A DNA stretch of 64,000 nt from Cerrena zonata (taxonomy: Eukaryota; Basidiomycota; Agaricomycetes; Polyporales; Cerrenaceae): assembly GCA_038087015.1 (NCBI GenBank), contig JASBNA010000023.1, positions 62,001 to 126,000 of the forward strand, in the 5' to 3' direction. Each line of letters opens with the position of its first letter. Position 1 is the first letter of the stretch. Made by a program: the position numbers and the translations under genes. The notes beneath the pieces are model-generated. The model made no database searches. It saw only the letters and a program-made list of their open reading frames with translations, and was not told the DNA's origin. Below, one piece after another: positions 10,700-21,430 of the stretch.

Positions 10700-10751
10700 C
10701 TATTTCCTGATGTCTATTTCCTGATGTCTATTTCCTGATGTCTATTTCCTG
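10700..10751 (+). repeat. 14-bp tandem repeat CTATTTCCTGATGT, 3.7 copies
   Basis: Three exact copies of CTATTTCCTGATGT (10700, 10714, 10728) and a partial fourth. The preceding sequence has related GTTACTATTCC-like steps. A minisatellite in the TSC11 upstream region. Confidence 0.9.
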
Positions 10752-11620
10752 CCATAATAAATACTCCAAATGGTGCAGTATATGGTGCAGTCGATGTTGT
10801 AATTCAGATATTCTTTGTCGGCCAGTGTAGTAATATTCCGTGCTACATGTTTTAAACGTATGGTAAGTGGATTGTGCCTCAATGGACCTTAGGTTTATAA
10901 GATAAGCGGGTGGTTATCAATTTGTCTGGGTACCTTTCGTAGATCGGATTGTCACGGAAATAAAGATTAGGCGCTCCATCGAAAGGGTTATTCGGTATAA
11001 AGAAGTGAGCTCTTCAATGCCAAGTTAGGCAAATCGTTCTTCGCAAAGGATGCGGTTAATGATTTGGAATTATATCAGATGTTTCTTCAAAAAAGATTTT
11101 TAATAAGACAAAATTATCTTGGTTTATGATTTATTTCTTTGTTTACTCTTCTGTCAAGCTGTTAGTACAGCTGGCTGTAAACTTAAATTGAAAAAGTCTC
11201 TTAGGATTATCGACTGCAAAAAAGTATGTACTGTTTAAAGCTGAATCGAGTGATAACTTCGATCCAATCAATATACCCATTCACTTAATCCCTTCAGCGC
11301 ATTTTCAAAAGTTAGCCTACTGTATTGGAAGTTACTCCATACCACTTTAACTAACCTGCAAGTTTAGGTATCACCTCGTTGGACTACTCCTTATTGTAAT
11401 AGTTTTTTTGAAGAGAATAAAGATGCCTGGAGCATTTACTATGGTCTCTGAGCTAGCCATATTTCTTCGACTCCTCATTCAGCTTGCTCGGTTGATGAAT
11501 GCTGCCAGTTAAACTTATCAGAATAGATTGATAACATCAATTAACCACACCAGCAAATTTGAAATCTATCAAACGCTCTTACGGTGAATCAGATCATAGA
11601 TCAGCTTTGGCTGCAAGCTG

Positions 11621-11628
11621 GTCACGTG
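11621..11628 (+). promoter_or_regulatory. GTCACGTG, Cbf1-type E-box
   Basis: A perfect GTCACGTG 313 bp before the TSC11 ATG, followed 7 bp later by a half site (ACGTGAT). A candidate Cbf1 or other bHLH target; binding not shown. Confidence 0.45.
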
Positions 11629-11940
11629 CTAAACGTGATACATCATATTTGCATTTAGAATGTGACAGGTTTTATGACAACCAGAATATGATCTATCACA
11701 TTTGACGTGTTTGTAAACTTGAAGCTAAAAAACATAAATACCAGTAAGTTTTTCCCCGTTTTTCTTTCCATTCGTTCGCCATTATACGTATAATTCAATT
11801 AAAGTATGGGGTCATTTTTTTGATGTACGGAGGTAGTTTATTTTGACTACATCGTTTTTTTTAGTGATCCAGCGTGTATCAACGGTGTATCGATATACAC
11901 GCTCGAAGATTCAAATACTCCCACCATAAATGGCAATATA

Positions 11941-12181
11941 ATGTCATCAAGTAGGATCAGATCGGTGTCGCTCAACTCAAACACCCCGCAATCTGCCTCG
12001 CAGTCAGAGTCTTCCAACAAGAGACACTCAATCCACGCTTCAGCTAATTTAACTTCTTTATCAATTCAAGAGTTGAATGATTTATTGTCTAATCAAAGAG
12101 CTTTAAAAGCTACTCTTAGTGAACCAGAGAAACAACAGCAGCAACAGCAGCAACAGCAGCAGCAACAGCAGCAACAGCAGC

Positions 12182-12227
<46 letters not shown>

Positions 12228-15200
12228 TCAAGATCAACATCAGCACCAGCAATCACAAGCGGCACCCCAACCTGTGACACCTTGCACTCCAAAAATCAAT
12301 GATGTTAACCAATTCATTTCCACAATCATAAAAACTATAGAAGACAAGAAAAGCTTTAATGAATCTCCTATCAATACAAATATTACTCCCTCGAACTGGA
12401 ATGATTATGATGATATTAGAACTAGAAGTTCTACCCTCGATAGTTTAAGCATAAATCCAATTGATTCAAAATATACCTCAAATAATGAATCCTTTTTCCC
12501 TGGATTCAATCGAATAAATACAAATCCAAATGTTGAAAGTCCCACATGGCTATTGAGCGAAATAATTCAAAGTTTTTCCTCTAAAGACAAAGATGAATAT
12601 TATATTTTATCAAAAGGTAATCACCTTATATCATTATTATCTCAAAATCCACGTTTGAAAAAAGATTTGTCAATCAAGCATTTAATCTTAAAAGTTCAAT
12701 TCATGCTTTATCATACGAGTTCTCAAGTGAAAGCTCTTGCATACAAAATTTTAAGATATTCAATATCAGATTATGAATGCTTAACTACTTTAACCCAATC
12801 TAAAATTTTAATTTTCATCATTATTACAATGTCAACCAAAACTACGCTATTAGAGAAGGAAGAAGCTTTAAAATTAATAAGAGAATTCATTAATGTTCCA
12901 AGAGGTACTGACAACTTGTCAATTGGTGTAATTAAATGTTTAATAACTTTAATTGAATATAGTAATTCAGATTATGATATAGATGATCCTGAAATGTTTT
13001 CAAAAGATAATAACGATGATGACATTAATAGTTGTAATCAAGATTCAACTAACATTCCAAACTATTTTAAAAAAATTTGTGCAATAACAATTTTTGAAAT
13101 AGCCTTATTGAAACCAGAATTAATTTTCCATAGTGGGGGGTTTAAGATTATCATAAGTACTTTAATTAATGGCCCTCCAGAATTATCAGCTAACTGTTTA
13201 ATGGTTATAAATAATATTTTGGATTCGCCGATACTGAGAAAATTTTTAAGAAACGGTATCGATTTAAATTCTTTAATACTGATTTATTCTCATTTTGAAG
13301 ATCAACCAATTGAAAACTTAATCCTTGAAAAACAAAAAATTAAGAAAGAGACTAAATCTTATAATAAAAGATTAAATCTGAGATCTTTAAAAATTAGTTT
13401 TTTAATTTCAATTTTTTTAAAAAATTGGAATGGCTTAATTTGTTTTAGTCATGACAATTTTAAAATAATTGAAGATTTTATTTCTTACTTGAAAAAGAGA
13501 AATAATAAATTAAGAAATACTATAATGGACGTGATATTTGATGTCTTAAGAATTAAATCGTTACCCTGGGTTCCTAATTCAAACATTGGAGATTTCATCA
13601 AAAAATTCAATTCAAGTATTGAAAACAACAACTTTAGTTTCCAATATCAAAAATTAAACCCTCAAAGCTTTGAATTCAATATAATCAATCATTACCTTGG
13701 TTTTTTGATAACTATTTTCATCAATAAAGGTTTACTATCAAGATTAATCGAAATTATGGAGGAAAATTTCGATGAAGAAATTACTAATAAAGCTACATTA
13801 TTATTAAGTCATTTGATTGATATGGCTAATAAATTAATTCCTTCAGACTTAATTTCAAATCAAGTTTTATTAACCAATCAAGCACATATAATTTCTTTAA
13901 CTTCTATTTCAAAAATCGAATCAATTACTAGAAATAAAATTACTCCTCAAAAGCCAATGTCTCATTCAAAACAATCCGAATTAAAATCTTATATTAAAGA
14001 TATTAGTATAAATGCAAAATCTTCTATTGACGATTTAGAATTCAAAAATTATATCAATAATACAAGAGTTTTAACAATCAAAGAATATAATAATTGGAAC
14101 TGGAACTTATTAATAACTTTCATTCAAGGTCCTTTAAGAAATCCGAAAAGATTTGATGAATTATTAGAGAAAAATAACAAATATTTAAAAAGGTTGATGT
14201 CATTTTATCGTCCCTTCAAATATAGATTCTGTAATATACCGGCAAAAGAAAATAGCCAAAGAAACCATTATAAAAAGTATATTAATACCGGAGTTCAACT
14301 ATTTGAAACTTTATTAAGTTTGACAAGTGGTATAAAATATTTATCTTCAAATAAAATCTTACCTCAATTATCTGAAATTGTGGCCCAAATTGATCCTTAT
14401 AGTGGAGTCAGAGCAAAAGAACCTATATTATCAAAAAAAAGATTGGAAACGACTTTAAGTATTGGCTATTTAAAAATTATTGGTACTATGTCCCACAGTA
14501 CTGATGGGTTAAAAATGTTGGAGCGCTGGCAATTTTTCACAATGTTTAATAATATCGCCGAAGCAAGTCATTATGATGAATCGAACAATTTGTTTTTAAT
14601 AAACTTATTAAATTATTTGGATTTCTCTACCGATACTCAACTTCGATTATTTTTATTAAAATGTTTGAATGTTAGTAACTCAAAAATTAAAAATTTTATA
14701 ATTGACGTTTTGATTCCTGATTTGTTAAATATCAAAAATTGTGAATTTTTCATTATTAAAATTTTGGTCAATTTACTTTATGATCAAAATTATTCTATAA
14801 TTGAAAAATCAATCAACTATTTATACGATTTTTTCATTACCAGAGAAAACACCAATCGTATAGATTATTTGATTAACTTGAAACCATCAGTTGCTATCTT
14901 ATCAAAGTTCCCTAAAGGTGAATTAATTTTAATGAATTTATGTATGACGTCAAATGGATTTAATTATCTTAACGAATCAGGATATATTTCAAAAAAGCTT
15001 ACTGAAGCCATTGAATATCTGAATAATTTCGATTATTTAAAAATCATTGAAAATTCAATCAGACTGAAACTAGTACCATATATCTCCAAATCAGAACAAC
15101 AAATCCCTCGTCACTTTTTTTATTACCTTCTCTCTACTGAAGAAGGTTTTGCGATGTTTGATAATGACAGATCTTATTACGATAGATTAATTTCAAATAC

Positions 15201-16326
15201 AAATTATATAATAAGAAAATTGAAATTAATTAATGATAAGAATGTCAATAATAGTATCGGTGATGAAGATGATACTTTTACTGATTTAGCTAATTTAAAA
15301 TTCAACAGTTCCTATTTAGAATCTGAACATACGAGTAATAATTTTAACACTACTTTGGTCAGTGACGTTGATTATTCCAGTGGAATTCGTGGTGAGAGCT
15401 TCAATGAGGATAATACAAATCTTAGCAATCCTATAAATTCAACACAATTAGAGTTTTCTATTGACCAAAATAATACTCTAAATCGTTGGAATTCTCATCG
15501 GAAACAAGATGCTTGCGAAGAAAATGAAGAAGATTTTGACCATTTAGAAGATTTAAACGAAGAGGATTATTTGAAGTATATTAATACTTTAAAACAGAAT
15601 CTATGGATAATAGGTGAAATTGCTGCTTCGTCATACGGCATTCAATTATTAGATTCAGCTTATGGGGGTGGGAATTTAGGAGAGAGCTCAGGTATAATCG
15701 AGTCCATTATCAAATTATTCTATGAAAGTCCAATTTGGCAATTGAGAGGTGTGGCCTTTTATCAATTAGGAAAAATTTCTTCTACCCCTGAAGGTATCGA
15801 AATATTAGATGAATTAAACTGGTGTTCGGTCATTGATGAAAATTATAATAATCCATTAAATTTGACCTACCCGAAGAACATTAATACCGCAGATGTATTT
15901 AAAGTTAAAAAGGCAAATCCTTATAGAAACATTAAATATTATACATTATTTAGTGGAACAGGTAAAGGTTATGAATTTATAGATTTAGAAGAAGGTGAAG
16001 ATGAGGGCCAAGATGAATTAATGTTTGAAAGTTATGACGTCTTAATTGATAAAATTTTAAATTATATAGGCCATTTAACTGCTGTACATGGAACCATCGT
16101 GCTGGCACGAATTTTGAAGAAGTCCATGAAGGAGTTAACAAAAATTAAGCAAACTACACCAAAAGTGTTTGAAAATTTAACTCTTTTCTTGAAAGTGATC
16201 AAAGTCGTTGACAAGGGAAATTATGAATTCAAAACTAAGAATTTTATATTTGATTTATTTAAAGATACCAAAATTCTTGAAAATTTATTGAAAAGAGATC
16301 GTAAAAATTCAAATACAAGAAATTAA
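11941..16326 (+). CDS. TSC11: TSC11/AVO3, TORC2 subunit (Rictor homologue)
   Basis: 1461 aa, near the ~1430 of the budding-yeast protein. Scaffold of TOR complex 2 at the plasma membrane, which controls Ypk kinases, sphingolipids and actin. The Rictor N-terminal helical repeats start around residue 200 (WLLSEIIQSFS..., VKALAYKILRYSISDYECL, EKEEALKLIREFINVPRG) and the conserved middle has LITFIQGPLRNPKRFDELLE and RPFKYRFCNIPA. The C-terminal Rictor_V/VI-type segments read LWIIGEIAASSYGIQLL and WQLRGVAFYQLGKISSTPEGIEIL (about 1218-1290), with DVLIDKILNYIGHL near the end. A polyglutamine tract of about 30 residues (about 66-97) has mixed CAG/CAA codons and is likely length-variable. Intact frame. 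Confidence 0.94.
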
Positions 16327-16359
16327 ATAAAATTTATTAATATAAATTCATTAATTCAA

Positions 16360-17244
16360 TTAACTTTTCATTTTTTTAACATCACGTTCCACTTCTTCCT
16401 CTTTCACCGGTTTCCGCTTGCCCTTTTTCAAAGGTTGGGATTGTTCAAAATGTTCATGAACTCCAGTGGGTTTTAAATCAATTGGTTTATACTTAGAGAT
16501 TACTAGATGTGGATAGTTTCTTCTTATCCAAAAGTCACTATCTTGAGGGTTATTTTCAACCAAATCAAGATCGTCACTAATTAGTTCTGGAACACCTTCA
16601 TGTAGCAACATATTAACTTTATAAGAGTTCTTTATTTTAATATTCTTAGTTGGATCTTCAATTGCTAACAATGGAGCCAAAGTATTTTTCAATCTTGGAT
16701 TCAATTCAGATAAATTCTCTAAGCGTAACTTATCTCCATCACTTAGTATGTCTTGATCATTATTGGGTTGTTCGACTTCATTTAATAAATCCATCAATGC
16801 ATTATTTCTACGTTGATAATGGTTAAATGTTTGACGTTGAGCCCGCTCGGTCATGAAAAGCTTTTGGGATATGGCATACACTTTGCGAAATCTTTCTTGG
16901 TACTTCTCGAAAATCTTTGAGTAGTCCTTGTTGTCTTTTATAACATTTTGGCTTTCCTGTGAACCTTCTTCATCATTTTCTATGATTGGTTTTGGTGCTA
17001 TTGTTGCCGGTTTTATTGGTTTGAAATTGGTGGATGGGGTTTCTTCTTTTAAATGTTCTTGGGATTCCCGGCTCTTATTTGGTTCCTCTGGATTGTTAGT
17101 TTCATAATCATGGGTATTCGCTTCCCCATCATCGTTTTCTGGCTCTCTGGCATGAGAAATCAGGGATGGCACTTGTTCTTCTGCCTCTATCTTCACCTGA
17201 GGAGCTTCTGCATTAGATTCTTGGTTATGTTGTTCTATTGACAT
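16360..17244 (-). CDS. Charged nuclear-type protein, possibly a chromatin-remodeller accessory subunit
   Basis: 294 aa. Residues 1-100 are acidic and disordered (Glu, Pro, Asn). A predicted helix at about 105-165 reads DYSKIFEKYQERFRKVYAIS and MTERAQRQTFNHYQRRNNALMDLLNEVE. Next comes a conserved-looking LSELNPRLKNTLAPLL, then DFWIRRNYPHLVISKY, and a basic tail with KKGKRKPVKEEE (possible NLS). The heptad helix plus DLL-type motif resembles the Iec3-like accessory subunit of Ino80 complexes as I remember it, but the match is weak. It is divergent from ASF1 with a 389-bp shared promoter, which would suit a chromatin protein. A clade-specific function is equally possible. Confidence 0.6.
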   Translation of the reverse strand: MSIEQHNQESNAEAPQVKIEAEEQVPSLISHAREPENDDGEANTHDYETNNPEEPNKSRESQEHLKEETPSTNFKPIKPATIAPKPIIENDEEGSQESQNVIKDNKDYSKIFEKYQERFRKVYAISQKLFMTERAQRQTFNHYQRRNNALMDLLNEVEQPNNDQDILSDGDKLRLENLSELNPRLKNTLAPLLAIEDPTKNIKIKNSYKVNMLLHEGVPELISDDLDLVENNPQDSDFWIRRNYPHLVISKYKPIDLKPTGVHEHFEQSQPLKKGKRKPVKEEEVERDVKKMKS

Positions 17245-17633
17245 AGTCTGAGTTGTCTAGTAGGTAGAAATACCGGACTTGTCTTGATCTTTTGGTAAAT
17301 GCATTTGGCCATTTTTTCCAGTTGGATAAATGTCGCGGAGAGTTGTGAAATGTCGCATAGTCAAAATTTAAAAAAAATCAAAAAACATCAAAACAGAATA
17401 ACGCGTTTACAATTTTCACTGTTTTTTTTTTTTTTTTTTTAATTTCATTATCAATTTTTCAATCTCTGCCCTTCAAAACCCTCCAGAAGTCGAATTCAGA
17501 AAGCAGAACATTGATAAAGACGGACATTATACGTATCATCAATAATAGAGCCAAAACGTACCACCAGTATAATTTTATAGACGTGAAAATCGTGTTTTGG
17601 AAAAGGAAACTACGAATATAAGATTAAAACAAG
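17245..17633. other. Shared ASF1 promoter with MCB box
   Basis: A divergent promoter between the unknown nuclear-type gene (-) and ASF1 (+). It contains an ACGCGT (17401-17406) followed by a T18 run (about 17424-17441). A second gene in this gap is unlikely. Confidence 0.7.
17401..17406. promoter_or_regulatory. ACGCGT MCB box upstream of ASF1
   Basis: A perfect MluI cell-cycle box 228 bp before the ASF1 start. MBF (Mbp1/Swi6) drives G1/S genes through this hexamer, and ASF1 is an S-phase histone chaperone, so the pairing makes biological sense. Only one copy is present. Confidence 0.5.
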
Positions 17634-18450
17634 ATGTCCATTGTGTCGTTATTGGGAATAGAGGTTTTAAATAATCCAGCGAAATTCACAGATCCGTACG
17701 AATTTGAGATCACCTTTGAGTGTTTAGAACCATTGAAAGAGGATTTAGAATGGAAGCTTACCTACGTTGGTAGTTCAAGATCTTTAGATCATGATCAAGA
17801 ATTAGATTCTATTTTAGTTGGTCCCAGTGCCAGTTGGAATCAACAAGTTTTTATTTCAAGCAGATCCACCATCACCAGAATTGATTCCTGCGAGTGAGTT
17901 GGTCAGTGTGACGGTTATATTATTAAGTTGTTCATATGCAGATCGAGAATTTGTAAGGGTTGGATATTATGTTAATAATGAATATGATCTGGAAGAGTTA
18001 AGAGAAAATCCCCCAGCAAAAGTACAAGTAGAACACGTTGTAAGAAATATCTTAGCAGAAAAACCTAGAGTCACTAGATTTAATATAGTTTGGGATAATG
18101 AAGATGGTAATGCTGATAATTATCCACCCGAACAACAAGTAGATGAAGAGGATGACGACGAAGAAGAAGAAGAAGAGGAAGAGGAGGAGGAAGAAGAGGA
18201 AGAAGAAGAAGAGGAAGCAAATGAAGGAGAAGAGGATTTAGGAGAAGAAGAAGAACTTGAAGTTGGAGAAAATGATACTAAAGATAAATCAATAAAGGGC
18301 GACGCAGAAATGGAAGAAGATATCGAAGAAGATATAGAGGAAGATATTGAAGAGGACATCGAAGAAGATTTAGAAGGTGATGATATGGAATTAGATGACG
18401 ACAAAAAGAATGGAGGACAGACTCCAATAGATACAAATCAAAGTAAGTAG
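17634..18450 (+). CDS. ASF1: ASF1 histone H3-H4 chaperone, broken by a 1-base insertion
   Basis: Nuclear chaperone that hands H3-H4 to CAF-1, HIR and Rtt109. The frame opens [18 protein letters not shown] and is near-identical to known Asf1 up to DSILVGP. It continues in the +1 frame with [54 protein letters not shown] and [11 protein letters not shown]. The shift lies in the CCC at 17823-17825; one C fewer gives a continuous 271-aa protein. Uncorrected, the first frame stops at 17895-17897. The C terminus (from about residue 165) is a long Asp/Glu tail with [12 protein letters not shown] repeats, as in yeast Asf1. Both halves are perfectly conserved, so an assembly error is likelier than a pseudogene. 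It converges with the next gene, 53 bp apart. Confidence 0.9.
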
Positions 18451-18503
18451 GACGTATATTATAAATAAACCACGCTTAAAGAAAAAAAAAAAAATTCTAT
18501 AAA

Positions 18504-20164
18504 TTACCTTCGCCCACCAAACCTATTCAAGACTTGAGATAAATTTTCAATTACCAAATTCGATAATCCAAGTTCATCATTATATTTACCAATCCATTTA
18601 TCGGGATGCCATTTTAATCTTTCTAGCTTTAATAAATTCAATAACTCTGATTTAAAATCGGCTTCAATTTCCAATGATTCGTTAATAACAATGAATTTAT
18701 AAAAATTTAAGACTGAAACCTTATCATTAATTAAGGTTAAAATATCTGATTCTGATAAATTGTAGGATTCAAAAGATTGTAATAAAGGTAGTTTAGAAGG
18801 GGTCAGATTGAGGTAATCTACTTTGATCTTTTTATTTAGTTCATATTGACTAGTTGGAGTGGTTGCCATTTTAATAGGTGAATCATTATTGGGTGTTTGT
18901 AAGTAAGGATCATTAATTCTTTTATCAGCAAATGTGTAAATCATCATCATTTTCCATTAAATTTGTTGGGAAATCATCACCCAAGTCATTATTTGAAGAT
19001 AGACTTTGTTTTAAAAAATCTGATCTAGACTTTTTAGAAGGGACTGGAGTCTGGTAACTGAAATAGGGATTGGTTTTAATACCTGTAGGTTTCAAAAACT
19101 TGAACCCGTTTATTGGTTCGCCATATTCTTCTGAAATCTGGGGGCTTGTAGATCTTGAATTTGAAGGAGTGGATTGGCTTATAGGGGTGTTATGTTGGAT
19201 GTTCGAGAAAATTGTATTATTTATTGGAGAAGAAGCGTTGATTTCGGAAGGTGATTGATCATTTATATTATTCAACTTCAATATTAAAGAAGAGTTTGAC
19301 GATTTCCTAATTGAATTTGATATGTTTAATAGATTTTTCTTACTATTTGCAATTTTAGAAGGTTGGGAAGGAGTTAAATCATTAAAATTTCTCTTGAACT
19401 TTAGTCTTTTCCTTGGTTGAATAGGACAGGGAGTTGAATCATTTATCGAGAAGCTAACTTTTGATATTGTGCTTATATTTGAAAAACATATATCTGACAT
19501 ATCTCTATTATTATTAGTATTACTGATTTTTGGAGTTATAATCATATCAACTGAGTTATTTGAAGTATCATTCACTCTTCTTTTCCGTTTCCGATTATTC
19601 ACTGAGGGCTTCATATCATCTTTATACTCAATGTCACCGAAAATGTCATTATCGTCACCGTCATCATTATGAAATGTCTGATTACCCAAGTTAAATTCAT
19701 TATCGCTATCAGATAAGCTTTGATAATCTGAATTTGAAGAAGTTGATATGTTTGAATTGGTTTTTCTGTAATGTATCTTCTATATTAGATTCCAAATGTA
19801 AATTATTCAATTTATTTATTGGAGACGAGAAGCAAATTGAGTTATTTGAGTTATTTGAGTTTTGTAAATTTTGATTTAAAGGAGTGGAAGCTGCTGCTAA
19901 ATCGAAATTTGTATATTCTTCTTCGTTTTCCAGATCATCAGTATGCTTGTTTCTACTATCATTATCATACCAGTCTCCATTAATCCCACTTGTCTTCTTA
20001 GGAGACCAATTTGGTCTAGATTCGAATAAGTTATGCTTTGAAGGTAGTTGATTCAATTTTGAATGGATATTGGGTTTGTTTGGAGACGAACTCGATGTCG
20101 GCGTCGACGAACTTGGAGTGGACGAGGCAGCTGGTGCTAGTCTAGTGGTAGTCGGTAGACTCAT
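18504..20164 (-). CDS. Unknown protein with C-terminal HPD (J-like) segment, broken by two 1-base insertions
   Basis: Three open frames on the minus strand (20164-19709, 19689-18925, 18950-18504) join into one 552-aa protein if one base is removed in the T5 run at 19761-19765 and one in the AAA at 18938-18940. Through the first junction the text reads as Ser/Asp-rich SSNSDYQSLSDSDNEF; through the second, DDDYTFADKRINDPYLQTP. The body is disordered (Ser, Asn, Thr; basic patches NNRKRKRR and QPRKRLKFKR suggest nuclear localisation). The C terminus, LLKLERLKWHPDKWIGK then LSQVLNRFGG, carries an HPD loop like the degenerate J-type motif found at the ends of some fungal and NFKBIL1-like proteins. 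Function unknown. A Rap1-like site lies 131 bp upstream. Confidence 0.65.
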
Positions 20165-20294
20165 TATAGAGTAAGCATTAATGTGAACGGTATACTTTAA
20201 GGAAGTTGAGTTTTAAGCAAACTTGAGATGATTATATTTGTTTATGTTCTCAACAAAAACAAAAGGTAAACAAAATAGAAAGGGGGGTTACTTT

Positions 20295-20308
20295 TGGTGT
20301 ACGGGTGC
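20295..20308 (-). promoter_or_regulatory. Rap1-like site (GCACCCGTACACCA)
   Basis: The minus strand reads GCACCCGTACACCA, identical to the 39997 copy except for one base. It is 131 bp from the start codon of the J-like gene, the best-placed of the five copies to act as an upstream activating site. Confidence 0.45.
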
Positions 20309-20861
20309 CTATTGGAAACCAAATCCTAGTAGACCCTGTCAAGGGCCCAATACTCATGAAGCTGGGGTTATGTGTGTGGAAGAGGTAATTCGGGAGCATT
20401 GCCGGGTATGCTGTGATGGTGGATAATGAGCACCACCTGTTTAGCAACTTAGGATGTCTTATCAACTGAACATAATGCAAGTATATCGATATTCTGACAT
20501 GGAAGTCCAAGCTCAATCCAGGTAGCAGAGAGCTGGCACTTTGAAGCTGGTATATGGCTGAGCTTATGATCTAAAAGTTTTATGAAGGTGGTGTTCCTGC
20601 TTCTTTTTGAGTAGTTATTTTTAGTGCAATACAAGATTCGAAGACTTCCGTTGCAGAACTACCAGGTTAATGGCTGGCATAAACGTGAGTGCTGTCTTAC
20701 ATCAAACAGAATTCTCAACTGGTGGCAAACAAGACTTTTGCAACTCTTGCAATATCTACAACTTGTCTATCAACACCTAAGCGAAGGCTTATACTCCTTC
20801 TAGAAAGTAGGTCCTCGACGGTGCCCGGTTATCATACGAGGGTCCCGACCCGGTTCGTATT

Positions 20862-20897
20862 CCGGCGAGCAGTTCCGACGGCGTCGGAACTTGCCGG
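20862..20897. repeat. GC-rich hairpin / everted CCG-CGG palindrome
   Basis: Perfect 8-bp arms GTTCCGAC (20872-20879) and GTCGGAAC (20883-20890) around a 3-base GGC loop, with an outer CCGGC (20862-20866) pairing GCCGG (20893-20897). It sits in the GC-rich island upstream of the PIN-like carrier. The CCG...CGG geometry also suits a zinc-cluster (Zn2Cys6) factor dimer. No terminator role is expected for a yeast promoter. Confidence 0.7.
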
Positions 20898-21430
20898 TCA
20901 GTTACGGTCATCCCTCCAATCCAAGGCTCCCGGATCTTTCACTGCCCTCGGTCTCAGCTCCTAATCCGAGCTCACATCCGAGGGTCCTTCCGACCGGGGG
21001 CTATGAGATGCACGGGTCTTATACCAATTGTTGCAAAAAAACGACTGATGAGCGGAATATATGCATCCGTGCACCACGACGCACGTGCTTCAGTTTCCTT
21101 ATCTCTGCAAGTGCCTCCCTGTTGAATCCAGAGCAATTCTGGTCGTACGACACCGCCATAGTCCAGCAGTAAGAGCCAACTACCAGTTAACTGGACTACT
21201 GCCCGTCTTGTTGTGTTAGGAGTGCTGTAGTAGTGTAAGAGTAAACCATTTCATAGGCTGATTAATGCACAATTCGTCTAAGATCATCGATGATGCTTTT
21301 TTCTGGCTGTACGTTCCTTTTTTCTCTCTCTGTTTTTTTCCACAGTATAAGAAGATAGCGATTTACTCAAACGAAAAAAAAAAACGGGCTATTCAGTAGA
21401 ATTCTACAACACAAGCTTATAAGTCGCTAT

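Larger units (their letters stand above)
9462..11940. other. Large divergent intergenic region (2.5 kb)
   Basis: Upstream of both the unknown Ser/Asn-rich gene (-) and TSC11 (+). It contains long A-rich runs (9910-9945, 10236-10270), a GC-richer island (about 10290-10620) with a Rap1-like site, a CCAAT and near-palindromic GTATACC elements, a 14-bp tandem repeat (10700-10751) and a GTCACGTG (11621-11628). No ORF longer than about 60 codons, tRNA or recognisable snoRNA is visible. The size is unusual for this gene-dense window; a non-coding RNA or replication origin cannot be excluded. Confidence 0.6.
20165..21430. other. Divergent intergenic region with a GC-rich island
   Basis: 1.27 kb between the J-like gene (-) and the PIN-like carrier (+). 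A Rap1-like site lies at 20295-20308. The block at about 20810-21010 is strikingly GC-rich for this genome. It contains many CGG/CCG triplets and a strong hairpin (20862-20897). Short open frames (20238-20426, 20689-20964, 20891-21172) start at non-conserved positions, overlap each other and show no domain, so I treat them as non-coding. Confidence 0.6.

Noticed and set aside
17634..18450. Programmed +1 frameshifting in ASF1
   Set aside because: No known slippery heptamer or pause site at the junction; many other genes here show the same single-base shifts, so error is simpler.
20810..20880. tRNA-like CCGGTTCGTATTCCGG segment
   Set aside because: T-arm-like but no matching acceptor or D arm; the pairing does not form a cloverleaf.
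20238..21172. Several overlapping frames in the GC-rich island
   Set aside because: Overlap each other on both strands, no domain, composition explained by the GC-rich block.
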